From an uncultured Collinsella sp. (GTDB lineage: Bacteria; Actinomycetota; Coriobacteriia; Coriobacteriales; Coriobacteriaceae): a stretch of 6,134 nucleotides of DNA. Location of the stretch: positions 1-6,134 of the forward strand of contig URAQ01000106.1 in assembly GCA_900545875.1 (NCBI GenBank), in the 5' to 3' direction. Position numbers and translations under genes: made by a program. The notes under the pieces are model-generated. The model had not been told where the DNA came from. It ran no database searches and worked only from the letters and a program-made list of their open reading frames with translations. Each line of letters starts with the position of its first letter. Position 1 is the first letter of the stretch. Positions 1 through 5,961 of this stretch are shown in pieces.

Positions 1-55
1 GAACTTCTGACCTCTTCCGTGTCAGGGAAGCGCTCTCCCCCTGAGCTAAACGCCC
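1..55 (-). tRNA. tRNA-Val(GAC), 3' end cut by window edge
   Basis: This is the 5' three quarters of a valine tRNA. On the minus strand the acceptor half GGGCGTT (55-49) is followed by TA, a D-arm GCTC/GAGC with an AGGGGGA loop, and the anticodon arm CTTCC-CTGACAC-GGAAG with anticodon GAC (21-23). A short variable loop and the beginning of the T-arm (AGAAGTTC) then run off the window. Only three bases separate it from the encoded CCA of the tRNA-Gly gene upstream, so the two are almost certainly co-transcribed from the promoter at 147-175. The T-arm, the 3' acceptor strand and any terminator lie outside the window. Confidence 0.93.
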
Positions 56-58
56 AAA

Positions 59-134
59 TGGAGCGGACAACGGGGCTCGAACCCGCGACCCCAACCTTGG
101 CAAGGTTGTGCTCTACCAACTGAGCCATGTCCGC
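59..134 (-). tRNA. tRNA-Gly(GCC), copy 1
   Basis: This is a complete 76-base glycine tRNA. The acceptor strands GCGGACA (134-128) and TGTCCGC (69-63) pair perfectly. The anticodon arm is CAACC-TTGCCAA-GGTTG with anticodon GCC (99-101), and the T-arm is CGGGTTCGAACCCCG-like. The discriminator base is U (62) and CCA is encoded at 61-59. It is identical to the two other tRNA-Gly genes at 2178-2253 and 2404-2479. It leads a two-gene unit with tRNA-Val and starts about six bases after the predicted transcription start, so almost no 5' leader is removed by RNase P. Confidence 0.97.
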
Positions 135-146
135 TTACGAGGATTA

Positions 147-194
147 ATCTTACGTGATGCCCGCATCCTATGCAAGAACTTTTTTTGAAAAGTT
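147..194 (-). promoter_or_regulatory. Promoter of the tRNA-Gly/tRNA-Val unit with upstream A/T near-palindrome
   Basis: Read on the minus strand, a -35 box TTGCAT (175-170) is followed by a 17-base spacer and a -10 box TAAGAT (152-147). The transcription start would fall near 140, just before the tRNA 5' end at 134. Directly upstream of the -35 box lies an A/T near-palindrome (177-194) with the core AACTTTTCAAAAAAAGTT. The same element precedes the other two tRNA units in the window and resembles an UP element. The boxes and spacing are visible in the sequence. The function is inferred. Confidence 0.75.
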
Positions 195-211
195 TTGCGA
201 CGCTCTCGCGA

Positions 212-266
212 GGGCATCAGTCGTCACGAAAGGCGTGGACAAACGCAGGCTCGCAGCGAGATGCCC
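212..266 (-). repeat. Inverted repeat immediately after the alpha-glucosidase stop codon
   Basis: The arms GGGCATC (266-260 on the minus strand) and GATGCCC (218-212) are perfect 7-base complements. Between them are two small nested hairpins, CTCG-CTG-CGAG and GCGT-TTGTCC-ACGC. The structure would form in the 3' untranslated region of the alpha-glucosidase mRNA, starting at the base after the TAG codon. No T-run follows it, so it is not a standard intrinsic terminator. It may protect the mRNA end or may be chance. The rest of 135-266 holds only the tRNA promoter and no gene. Confidence 0.35.
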
Positions 267-2000
267 CTACATCTCACCGAGCATGATCCAGGCAGAGCTG
301 TCCCGTGCGAGCCTGCCGTCTGCAAGCGGTGATGAGGTGAGCAGGACCCTGCCCGCCGGCAGCTCCACGGGTGCTGCACCGAAGTTCGTCACACACGCCC
401 AGCCGTTATCGCGGCGATAGGCGATGACGCCGCCCTCAGCGCCCTCGGCACCATCCGCAAGACCGGTGCGCCCGTCAAGATCGAGCCACGCAAGATCGTT
501 GGAGCACCCGCGCAGCTTGCGCCGCAGCCAGAGGGCGTCACGATAGAGCGCAAGCATCGATGTCGGGTCCACTTCTTCCCTATCGGCAGCATAATCGGAA
601 AACCATGCAGGCTGCGGCAGATGGGGCGCCGCATCGGCGTCTGCCGGCGAAAACCCAAACGATCCGCCATGCGCGGGATCGTCCGCCGCCGCCCACGGCA
701 GGGGCACACGACAGCCGTCGCGCCCCTTCTCACGCTTCGGTCCGTGCGTATTGGTCGCAGTAGGGTCTTCGAGTGCAGCCCACGGGATATCAGCCACCTC
801 AAAAAGGCCGAGCTCCTCACCCTGATACACGTATGCCGAGCCCGGAAGCGACAGTTCAAGCAAAAGGGCCGCCCGCGCGCGGCGCTCGCCGAGTTCACGG
901 TTCTCGTCATAAGACGACCCGTCGCGTAAGAGCCAGTCGAGCGCAATCTGGTGGTAGCGCGTCGCCTTGATTTGCGGCAGGGCATAGCGTGTCGCCACGC
1001 GCGGCACGTCGTGGTTGGAGAGTACCCAGGTCGAGGCGGAATCGGATTCGACGGCTGCCTTCAAGCCCTTCTCGATTGCAGTGTGCATGTCATCATAGGT
1101 CCAAGTGGCCTTGGCAAACTCAAAGTTGAATGTCTGGCCAAGCTCGCTGGGACGCGCGTAGAGATACTGGCGCTCGGGCAGCACCCATGCCTCGGCAACG
1201 GCACTGCGCGGCGGATTATAGCGGTCGAACACGCGGCGCCACTCGCGATAGATCTCGTGGACCTCATTGCGGTCCCACAGCGGGTGGGTGCCGTCGTCAA
1301 CCATGTCATCGCCCTCGGCGAGATGCCACCGGTCGAGGTCATCGCGGTCGAGATCCTTGGCGAGACCCTGCGCCACATCAATGCGAAAGCCGTCGACGCC
1401 TCGATCGCTCCAAAACGCCAGGACGTCGCAAAAGAGCGCGTGAACCTCAGGGCATGACCAGTCAAAGTCCGGCTGCTCGGGCGTAAACATGTGCAGATAC
1501 CACTGACCATCCGCAACACGCGTCCATGCGGGGCCGCCAAAGTTGGCATTCCAATTGGTGGGAGGCAGCTCGCCATGCTCGCCGCGACCATCGCGGAAGA
1601 TATAACGGGCGCGTTCGGGCGATCCGGGGCCGGCGGCAAGAGCGGCTTTGAACCAGGGGTGCTGGCTGGATGAATGGTTGGGCACGATGTCGACGATGAC
1701 CTTGATGCCGCGCGCGTGAGCCGCAGCGATCATGTCATCGAAGTCGTCAAGCGAGCCGAGACGTGGATCGACATCGCAGTAGTCCGCCACATCATAGCCG
1801 CCATCGACAAGAGGCGATGGGTAAAACGGGCTCAGCCAGATGGCCTCGATACCCAGCCGCTCAAGATAGTCCATCTGCTGGGTAATGCCCGCGATATCGC
1901 CCAGACCCGAACCAGTCGAATCCTTAAACGAGCGCGGGTAGATCTGATAGATCGCGGCATCGGACATCCATGAGCGCGAAGAAGACTTTTCTGTAGCCAT
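267..2000 (-). CDS. GH13 alpha-glucosidase (actinobacterial type, subfamily 30-like)
   Basis: This 577-residue glycoside hydrolase family 13 enzyme probably hydrolyses terminal alpha-linked glucose from maltose-type or isomaltose-type oligosaccharides. There is no signal peptide or membrane segment, so it should act in the cytoplasm. The (beta/alpha)8 signatures occur in order: YQIYPRSF near 18-25, GGYDVADY at 67-74, region I DIVPNH (104-109), QPDFDW (176-181), region II GFRIDVAQG with nucleophile Asp208, region III VAEAW with acid/base Glu270, and region IV LSNHD with Asp331. GRDGCRVPLPW (426-436) and NHDVPRVATRY are typical of actinobacterial alpha-glucosidases. A small C-terminal beta domain covers about 500-577. 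The ATG at 2000 is chosen because AAGGGAG lies nine bases upstream and homology begins soon after. A longer frame starting at 2222 would run through a tRNA and a terminator. The usual metal-loop motif DxNxDGxGD reads DSTGSGLGD (27-35), lacking two expected ligands. The family assignment is secure, but alpha-1,4 versus alpha-1,6 preference cannot be read from sequence. Confidence 0.93.
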   Translation of the reverse strand: MATEKSSSRSWMSDAAIYQIYPRSFKDSTGSGLGDIAGITQQMDYLERLGIEAIWLSPFYPSPLVDGGYDVADYCDVDPRLGSLDDFDDMIAAAHARGIKVIVDIVPNHSSSQHPWFKAALAAGPGSPERARYIFRDGRGEHGELPPTNWNANFGGPAWTRVADGQWYLHMFTPEQPDFDWSCPEVHALFCDVLAFWSDRGVDGFRIDVAQGLAKDLDRDDLDRWHLAEGDDMVDDGTHPLWDRNEVHEIYREWRRVFDRYNPPRSAVAEAWVLPERQYLYARPSELGQTFNFEFAKATWTYDDMHTAIEKGLKAAVESDSASTWVLSNHDVPRVATRYALPQIKATRYHQIALDWLLRDGSSYDENRELGERRARAALLLELSLPGSAYVYQGEELGLFEVADIPWAALEDPTATNTHGPKREKGRDGCRVPLPWAAADDPAHGGSFGFSPADADAAPHLPQPAWFSDYAADREEVDPTSMLALYRDALWLRRKLRGCSNDLAWLDLDGRTGLADGAEGAEGGVIAYRRDNGWACVTNFGAAPVELPAGRVLLTSSPLADGRLARDSSAWIMLGEM

Positions 2001-2001
2001 G

Positions 2002-2054
2002 GGGCGTATCTCCCTTGCAACGAGGTTATGCGAGATGCCCACGATGATACGCCC
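2002..2054 (-). promoter_or_regulatory. Leader of the alpha-glucosidase gene: Shine-Dalgarno inside a 9-bp inverted repeat
   Basis: On the minus strand GGGCGTATC (2054-2046) and GATACGCCC (2010-2002) are perfect 9-base complements, 35 bases apart. The second arm fills the spacer between the Shine-Dalgarno AAGGGAG (2016-2010) and the ATG at 2000. If transcribed, the hairpin would hold the ribosome binding site in its loop next to a paired spacer. If transcription instead starts near 2037, from a weak -10-like TATCAT at 2049-2044, the repeat would act at the DNA level, for example as an operator. I see no convincing -35 box. The rest of 2055-2139 shows nothing recognisable. Confidence 0.45.
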
Positions 2055-2139
2055 AAAGCGCACATTCGCAGCAAACAACGCCACAGCCACGCCCCAAAAC
2101 GCTCGCTCCCTCTCGGGTTCGAGCCCATGCGATGGATAC

Positions 2140-2169
2140 AAAAAAGCCCGGCTACCGTGTAGCCGGGCT
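2140..2169 (-). terminator. Intrinsic terminator of the Gly-Cys-Gly tRNA operon
   Basis: On the minus strand AGCCCGGCTA (2169-2160) pairs with TAGCCGGGCT (2154-2145). One further G-C pair closes a three-base loop. Six T residues (2145-2140) follow. This is a strong, GC-rich, Rho-independent terminator eight bases beyond the last tRNA-Gly. It also separates the tRNA operon from the alpha-glucosidase gene, which therefore needs its own promoter in the next 140 bases. Confidence 0.93.
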
Positions 2170-2177
2170 GTTGCGTT

Positions 2178-2253
2178 TGGAGCGGACAACGGGGCTCGAA
2201 CCCGCGACCCCAACCTTGGCAAGGTTGTGCTCTACCAACTGAGCCATGTCCGC
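2178..2253 (-). tRNA. tRNA-Gly(GCC), copy 2, last gene of the tRNA operon
   Basis: The cloverleaf is identical to copy 1: acceptor GCGGACA at 2253-2247 paired with TGTCCGC at 2188-2182, anticodon loop TTGCCAA, discriminator U at 2181 and encoded CCA at 2180-2178. It is the third gene of the unit, 42 bases after tRNA-Cys, and is followed at once by the terminator at 2169-2140. Having two identical copies in one operon and a third 2.1 kb away fits heavy use of GGC/GGU glycine codons in a GC-rich genome. Confidence 0.97.
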
Positions 2254-2295
2254 ATATGTAAAACAAAACGGGCGCCGGAGCGCCCGGATGTTGCC

Positions 2296-2369
2296 TGGAG
2301 GCGAAGCCCGGATTCGAACCGGGGGTAAAGGCTTTGCAGGCCTCTGCCTTACCACTTGGCCACTTCGCC
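2296..2369 (-). tRNA. tRNA-Cys(GCA)
   Basis: This is a complete 74-base cysteine tRNA. The acceptor strands GGCGAAG (2369-2363) and CTTCGCC (2306-2300) pair. The anticodon arm is GAGGC-CTGCAAA-GCCTT with anticodon GCA (2335-2337), and the T-arm is CCCGG-TTCGAAT-CCGGG. The discriminator is U, as expected for cysteine tRNA, and CCA is encoded at 2298-2296. It sits between two identical tRNA-Gly genes, 34 bases downstream of the first, in one transcription unit. Confidence 0.97.
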
Positions 2370-2403
2370 GAAAAAGGACCGCCTAAACGGTCCGGAAATG
2401 CAA

Positions 2404-2479
2404 TGGAGCGGACAACGGGGCTCGAACCCGCGACCCCAACCTTGGCAAGGTTGTGCTCTACCAACTGAGCCATGTCCGC
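2404..2479 (-). tRNA. tRNA-Gly(GCC), copy 3, first gene of the tRNA operon
   Basis: The 76 bases are identical to the other two tRNA-Gly genes. The identity with copy 1 extends to 80 bases (2402-2481 against 57-136). The acceptor, anticodon GCC and encoded CCA (2406-2404) are all intact. Its 5' end lies about six bases from the predicted transcription start of the promoter at 2492-2520, the same layout as copy 1. It leads the Gly-Cys-Gly operon. Confidence 0.97.
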
Positions 2480-2491
2480 TTGCGGGTTATT

Positions 2492-2540
2492 AATTTACGC
2501 GAGTTGTCCAAAAGACGCAAGTACTTTTTTCAAAAAACTT
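2492..2540 (-). promoter_or_regulatory. Promoter of the Gly-Cys-Gly tRNA operon with upstream A/T near-palindrome
   Basis: On the minus strand a -35 box TTGCGT (2520-2515) is followed by a 17-base spacer and a -10 box TAAATT (2497-2492), predicting a start near 2485. Upstream, two bases from the -35 box, is AAGTTTTTTGAAAAAAGT (2540-2523), with a perfect 13-base TTTTTTGAAAAAA core. The layout matches the other two tRNA promoters here. It lies only 45 bases beyond the stop codon of the STAS-HATPase gene, for which no separate terminator was found. Confidence 0.77.
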
Positions 2541-2584
2541 GTCTGCCGCATGTTCTTAGTAGCTAAACGCGCTAAAGCGATTGG

Positions 2585-3331
2585 CTAGGCACACGATTCC
2601 AGCGCTCCGCTAAACAGCTTCACCATCTGCACGCGCGTGCCGGCGCCGTCCGTACGACGAGCAACCTCCACGTTATCGACGAGCATACGCATAAGCTTGA
2701 TGCCACGGCCGCGCTCCTCAGATGCGACCGGTTCGCTCGTTTCATCGATAGAATAGCCGACACCTCGATCAAGCACCTCAACCACAACGCGATCGCCATA
2801 GGCCTGAACCGTCAGGACGCACCCGATACCGCCCGCATGGTCATAGGCATTACCCAGCGCCTCCCCCGACGCCAATGCGACATCGTAGCGCTCGTCACGG
2901 CGCAACGGAAGCGATTCAAGGAGTTCGGCGATGCGATGTCGGTAGTATGGAAGATTCTCGATACCCTGACGGACCTCGACGCTCTTACTCCAGCGAGGCA
3001 GCTCCCCCACCGGAATGGCGGGAATAGACTCCCGTGCCGGCCCCGCGACATGAAGGATATCGACAAGACGAGCAATCTCCAAAAAGCGAACAACTTCACC
3101 TGATGCATTGACGAGCGAAAGCAGGCCTTCTCGCCTCATGAGCTCACGAGCGCGCGTAAGCAGGAATGCCAAGCCCGTCGAATCGATAAAGCTAACAGTC
3201 TGACAGTTGATGACGACACGACGCACGCCGCGGCCAATCAAAGCATCCAGCCGCCGACGCAGCGCAGGCACCGTGGCGATGTCGATATCGCCTGGTGGCG
3301 TCAAAACCGCTATGTCATTCCACTCATTCAT
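2585..3331 (-). CDS. STAS-HATPase fusion: anti-anti-sigma domain joined to anti-sigma kinase domain
   Basis: This 248-residue protein joins two partner-switching domains that are usually separate. Residues 1-95 form a STAS domain like RsbV/SpoIIAA, with FIDSTGL (48-54); Ser51 is the expected phosphorylation site. Residues about 118-240 form a GHKL ATPase domain like RsbW/SpoIIAB, with N-box GEALGNAYDHA (Glu157, Asn161), G1 box DRGVG (188-192) and G2 box ERGRGIKLM. All key residues are present, so an active kinase is likely. It follows the PP2C phosphatase gene by 78 bases in probable operon order, and that phosphatase would be expected to dephosphorylate Ser51. The ATG at 3331 is preferred: the STAS domain begins right after it, and GGGGA lies 11 bases upstream. 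A TTG at 3349 would add six residues and has GAGTGGG upstream. No sigma factor is adjacent, so the target is unknown. The kinase domain could instead regulate a non-sigma partner. Confidence 0.9.
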   Translation of the reverse strand: MNEWNDIAVLTPPGDIDIATVPALRRRLDALIGRGVRRVVINCQTVSFIDSTGLAFLLTRARELMRREGLLSLVNASGEVVRFLEIARLVDILHVAGPARESIPAIPVGELPRWSKSVEVRQGIENLPYYRHRIAELLESLPLRRDERYDVALASGEALGNAYDHAGGIGCVLTVQAYGDRVVVEVLDRGVGYSIDETSEPVASEERGRGIKLMRMLVDNVEVARRTDGAGTRVQMVKLFSGALESCA

Positions 3332-3409
3332 ACGACCATGGTTCCCCAAAAAAGCCCACTCGATGCATTCGTTTCCCCAACCGTACGGATTCAGCCCGCC
3401 CAGCGTCGT

Positions 3410-5755
3410 CTATGAACGACCCCGTAAAAACTCAAGGGACACCAATGCAATGTCATCGTCCAGCGCCGATTCGGTAAATCGGTCAAGCTCGCCCAAGACC
3501 TTGCCGCAGATTCCCGATACGCCCTCACCCGAGACAGAGAGCAGAAGGTCACGAAGGCGCTGCTCGCCAAAGAACGCTCCGGTGCGGTCGCGGGCCTCAA
3601 TCGTTCCATCCGTATACATGAAGAGCATGTCGCCAGGAGCGAACGTAAACACTCCCGTCTCGTACACCATGCTCTCAAAGGCACCGATTACGCCCGATTG
3701 GCATCCAAGCAGCTCGACCTCTCCCCCACGGGCCTCGCCGCCACCCAGCGGCATCGACTCTGGCCTGATGACCATGGTCGGAGGATGGCCCGCCGAACAA
3801 TACGTTGCGCGTCCGGCTTTAAGGTCAATCTTGGCGATAAAGGCCGTCACGAACGTCTCGACCCTCGAGAAGCCCATGAGCATGCTGTTAAGGGAGCGTG
3901 CCATGCGGGCCGGTCCAGCGCCCTCCCAGGCATATGCCGTCAGGGCCGTCTTGACGAGCGCGGACATCGATGCAGCCTCAATGCCTTTGCCAGACACATC
4001 GCCCAAAATCATGACGGCGCAGTCGTCGGGAAGACGGATGAGCGTATAGAAATCGCCGCCGACCAACGCCGAGTTCGTGGCCGACAGGTACACCGAATCG
4101 GTTGCGATACCCGGAACATCCCCCAGGGAATTTCTCATGCCGATCTGAAGGGTCTGAGCGATATGGCGCTCCTCGCGCTTTTGAGATTCGCCTTCGTAGA
4201 TCAGCTCAAAGTCATGCGCCAAGTGCACCAAGTAGTCATATTCAAGATCATCAATCGGCTCTTGGCTACCATCACGAAGCAGCAGCGCGCGCGTCGTCGG
4301 GCTCTTCGCAACAGAAGCAGGAACAATCGCGTCGTTACTGTGCTTGCCATCACCCTCAGAGCGCGGGTGCCCCGCCTCGATGCCGGAGTCGACGTAGAGA
4401 CCTTGACAAGGCAGACCATGCGCCCTAAGCCAGCCTCCCATAGGCATCGATTCGTCAACGCGAGTTATACGGACGTGTTTAAGGTCCTCGGCACTCGTAC
4501 CGCCCAAAACAGATGCCTCAAAGCCATCAGGGCCAGCCCCCAGACGTGCCGCTGGCGCCGTCGTGGAAAAGAAAAGCTTCTCGGGATCGTCCGGCAAAGC
4601 AACGCGACTGCCGCCTTCAAAATCTATGACGTAGGAATCCAGACTGGCGTCATACTCAACAGGGCAAAAATGGCAGTTAAGCATATTGCAGATCTCGGAC
4701 GATACCGCCTGGGTAGCCGCGGCGGAATCGTCTAGAAAGGTAAACAACTCATCACGCAAGACATTGAGCGAGCGGCCAAGCTCGGCCGTGCGACGGGAGC
4801 GAAGGCTCGATGCCATGCCGACCAGCTGGATAGACAGGTAATCGCAAATGACCTCGAGTACATTAACGTCATAGGCGAGCGGTGCCTGAGGGCGTTTCCA
4901 ACCAACTTCCAGCACGCCAAGAATCTGCGTACCGTAAAAAACGGGAAGACAGATCTCGCTGCGGTACGGAGGCATATCCTGCATGCGCAACAGGTGCTTA
5001 GAACGATTGTCCAGGTCCATGAACATACCGGAGGCGGCCTTATCACCCTCAAGGTCCTGTTGAATCGACAAGCGACAGGCACGCGACTCACGAAGAACAT
5101 ACGTCGGAATGCCAGCGCCATACGGCAAAAACTCAGGCAGGTAGCTGTCGTACAGCTCCTTGGAAACACCGCGAAGTTTAAAACCGCCACTCTCAGAAAA
5201 ATAGATAGCGGCACCCGAAGCATCGAGCGTTCCTACAAGCTGGTTCAAAACGGTATCAAGTAGGCTGGGTAACTCATCGGAGCCCACAGTGCTCATAATG
5301 ACCGAGAGCGTGCCAGAGAGGCGCTTGTTCGCCACTCTAAGCTCCGAAAGCGCACGCTTGAGCTGACGGTCGTGCGAATACTGTTCTTCGATGCTATGGA
5401 GCGCCACCAGGACACGTGGCGCGCGGCGCCCAAAGATGCGTGGAGGCGTTACGGAGCCCGCACGAACCAAGACGGGGATAAAGGAGCCGTCACTCAGCTT
5501 GAGCATCAGTTCGTTCTCGGAGCCATCAGTTTCAAATGGCAGACGATGTTCCGTCGCACGTTCAAAAGCGGACGAGTACAGGACGTCTTTAACATCTCCA
5601 CCGATGACGTCGGCGCGTTCCTCGCACATCAAACCAAGTAAGCGATTATTAACATGCAGAATGGTTCCGTCGAGCTCACAGATGATGACAGCATCGCTCG
5701 TGATCTCGACTAGTTGGGCAACGTCTGCCCACTCGTTGCGTTCAAGCGTTTCCAT
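3410..5755 (-). CDS. PAS-GAF-GAF-like-PP2C (SpoIIE/RsbU type) serine phosphatase
   Basis: This 781-residue, probably soluble sensor phosphatase would remove phosphate from a STAS protein, most likely the product of the next gene. A PAS domain covers about 8-120 (DAVIICELDGTILHVNNR), followed by a coiled-coil-like helix at 125-150. A GAF domain spans about 155-315 (SEICLPVFYGTQILGVLEVGW). A weaker GAF-like region at 325-490 contains a C-x4-C-x2-C cluster (Cys356, 361, 364). A helix RHIAQTLQ enters the PP2C domain at 545-781. Metal-binding motifs are intact: GGDFY (Asp568), GDVSGKG (Asp586), SAGHPP (654-659), YTDG (Asp716) and DDDIAL (766-771). The ATG at 5755 is chosen because GGTGGGG lies six bases upstream. 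A GTG at 5767 would add four residues without a good site. The start lies 27 bases beyond a terminator, and no clear promoter is visible between. The ligands are unknown. Confidence 0.92.
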   Translation of the reverse strand: METLERNEWADVAQLVEITSDAVIICELDGTILHVNNRLLGLMCEERADVIGGDVKDVLYSSAFERATEHRLPFETDGSENELMLKLSDGSFIPVLVRAGSVTPPRIFGRRAPRVLVALHSIEEQYSHDRQLKRALSELRVANKRLSGTLSVIMSTVGSDELPSLLDTVLNQLVGTLDASGAAIYFSESGGFKLRGVSKELYDSYLPEFLPYGAGIPTYVLRESRACRLSIQQDLEGDKAASGMFMDLDNRSKHLLRMQDMPPYRSEICLPVFYGTQILGVLEVGWKRPQAPLAYDVNVLEVICDYLSIQLVGMASSLRSRRTAELGRSLNVLRDELFTFLDDSAAATQAVSSEICNMLNCHFCPVEYDASLDSYVIDFEGGSRVALPDDPEKLFFSTTAPAARLGAGPDGFEASVLGGTSAEDLKHVRITRVDESMPMGGWLRAHGLPCQGLYVDSGIEAGHPRSEGDGKHSNDAIVPASVAKSPTTRALLLRDGSQEPIDDLEYDYLVHLAHDFELIYEGESQKREERHIAQTLQIGMRNSLGDVPGIATDSVYLSATNSALVGGDFYTLIRLPDDCAVMILGDVSGKGIEAASMSALVKTALTAYAWEGAGPARMARSLNSMLMGFSRVETFVTAFIAKIDLKAGRATYCSAGHPPTMVIRPESMPLGGGEARGGEVELLGCQSGVIGAFESMVYETGVFTFAPGDMLFMYTDGTIEARDRTGAFFGEQRLRDLLLSVSGEGVSGICGKVLGELDRFTESALDDDIALVSLEFLRGRS

Positions 5756-5781
5756 CGTGGACCCCACCGTCTATCGGTAAC

Positions 5782-5803
5782 AAAAAAGCCTCCGAAGAGG
5801 CTT
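5782..5803 (-). terminator. Intrinsic terminator after tRNA-Leu, just upstream of the phosphatase gene
   Basis: On the minus strand AAGCCTC (5803-5797) and GAGGCTT (5792-5786) form a 7-bp stem closed by a stable TTCG tetraloop. It is followed by a T-run at 5787-5782 whose first bases overlap the stem. It lies 12 bases beyond the tRNA-Leu CCA and clearly ends that transcript. It also sits directly before the ribosome binding site of the phosphatase gene, so incomplete termination could feed that gene. Confidence 0.9.
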
Positions 5804-5814
5804 CTCAAATGCGA

Positions 5815-5904
5815 TGGTGTCGGAGGCGGGACTTGAACCCGCATGACCAAAAAGCGGTCACTAGCACCTCAAGCTAGCGCGTCTGCCAATTCCGCCACTC
5901 CGAC
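5815..5904 (-). tRNA. tRNA-Leu(GAG)
   Basis: This is a complete 90-base class II tRNA. The acceptor strands GTCGGAG (5904-5898) and CTCCGAC (5825-5819) pair. The anticodon arm is CTAGC-TTGAGGT-GCTAG with anticodon GAG (5868-5870). The long variable arm pairs TGACC with GGTCA, as expected for leucine, and the T-arm is GCGGG-TTCAAGT-CCCGC. The discriminator is A (5818) and CCA is encoded at 5817-5815. It is a single-gene unit with its own promoter and terminator. Unlike the other two tRNA units it has a leader of about 50 bases. Confidence 0.97.
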
Positions 5905-5961
5905 ATGCTATGTTGTTGATTCACGGTTCATTTTGTTGGACCCGCGCGTTCAACGAGGAAG

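Noticed and set aside
951..1457. A 168-residue plus-strand reading frame opposite the alpha-glucosidase
   Set aside because: It lies wholly antisense to the catalytic domain and mirrors its codons; there is no independent evidence of coding.
2111..2126. A T-arm-like stretch (gggttcgagccc), a possible tRNA remnant upstream of the alpha-glucosidase
   Set aside because: The flanks do not form a 5-bp T-stem, and no matching acceptor or anticodon arm is present on either strand. It is probably a chance palindrome.
2001..2222. A 74-residue N-terminal extension of the alpha-glucosidase
   Set aside because: It would start inside tRNA-Gly copy 2 and cross an intrinsic terminator, has no ribosome binding site, and lies outside the GH13 homology. 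The ATG at 2000 has a good Shine-Dalgarno.
1832..2473. A 213-residue minus-strand reading frame beginning MAQLVEHNLAKVGVAGSSPVV, and a 67-residue relative at 2152-2355
   Set aside because: These are conceptual translations of the tRNA-Gly and tRNA-Cys genes and the terminator. The same peptide recurs wherever this tRNA sequence is translated, so it is an artefact and not a protein.
3332..3409. A T-run (TTTTTT at 3347-3352 on the minus strand) between the phosphatase and STAS-HATPase genes as a terminator
   Set aside because: No complementary stem precedes the T-run, so there is no intrinsic terminator and the two genes can share one transcript.
3207..4735. Long plus-strand reading frames (280 and 345 residues) opposite the phosphatase and STAS-HATPase genes
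   Set aside because: They overlap clear coding regions antisense, show no domain motifs, and have the composition expected of the reverse frame of GC-rich genes.
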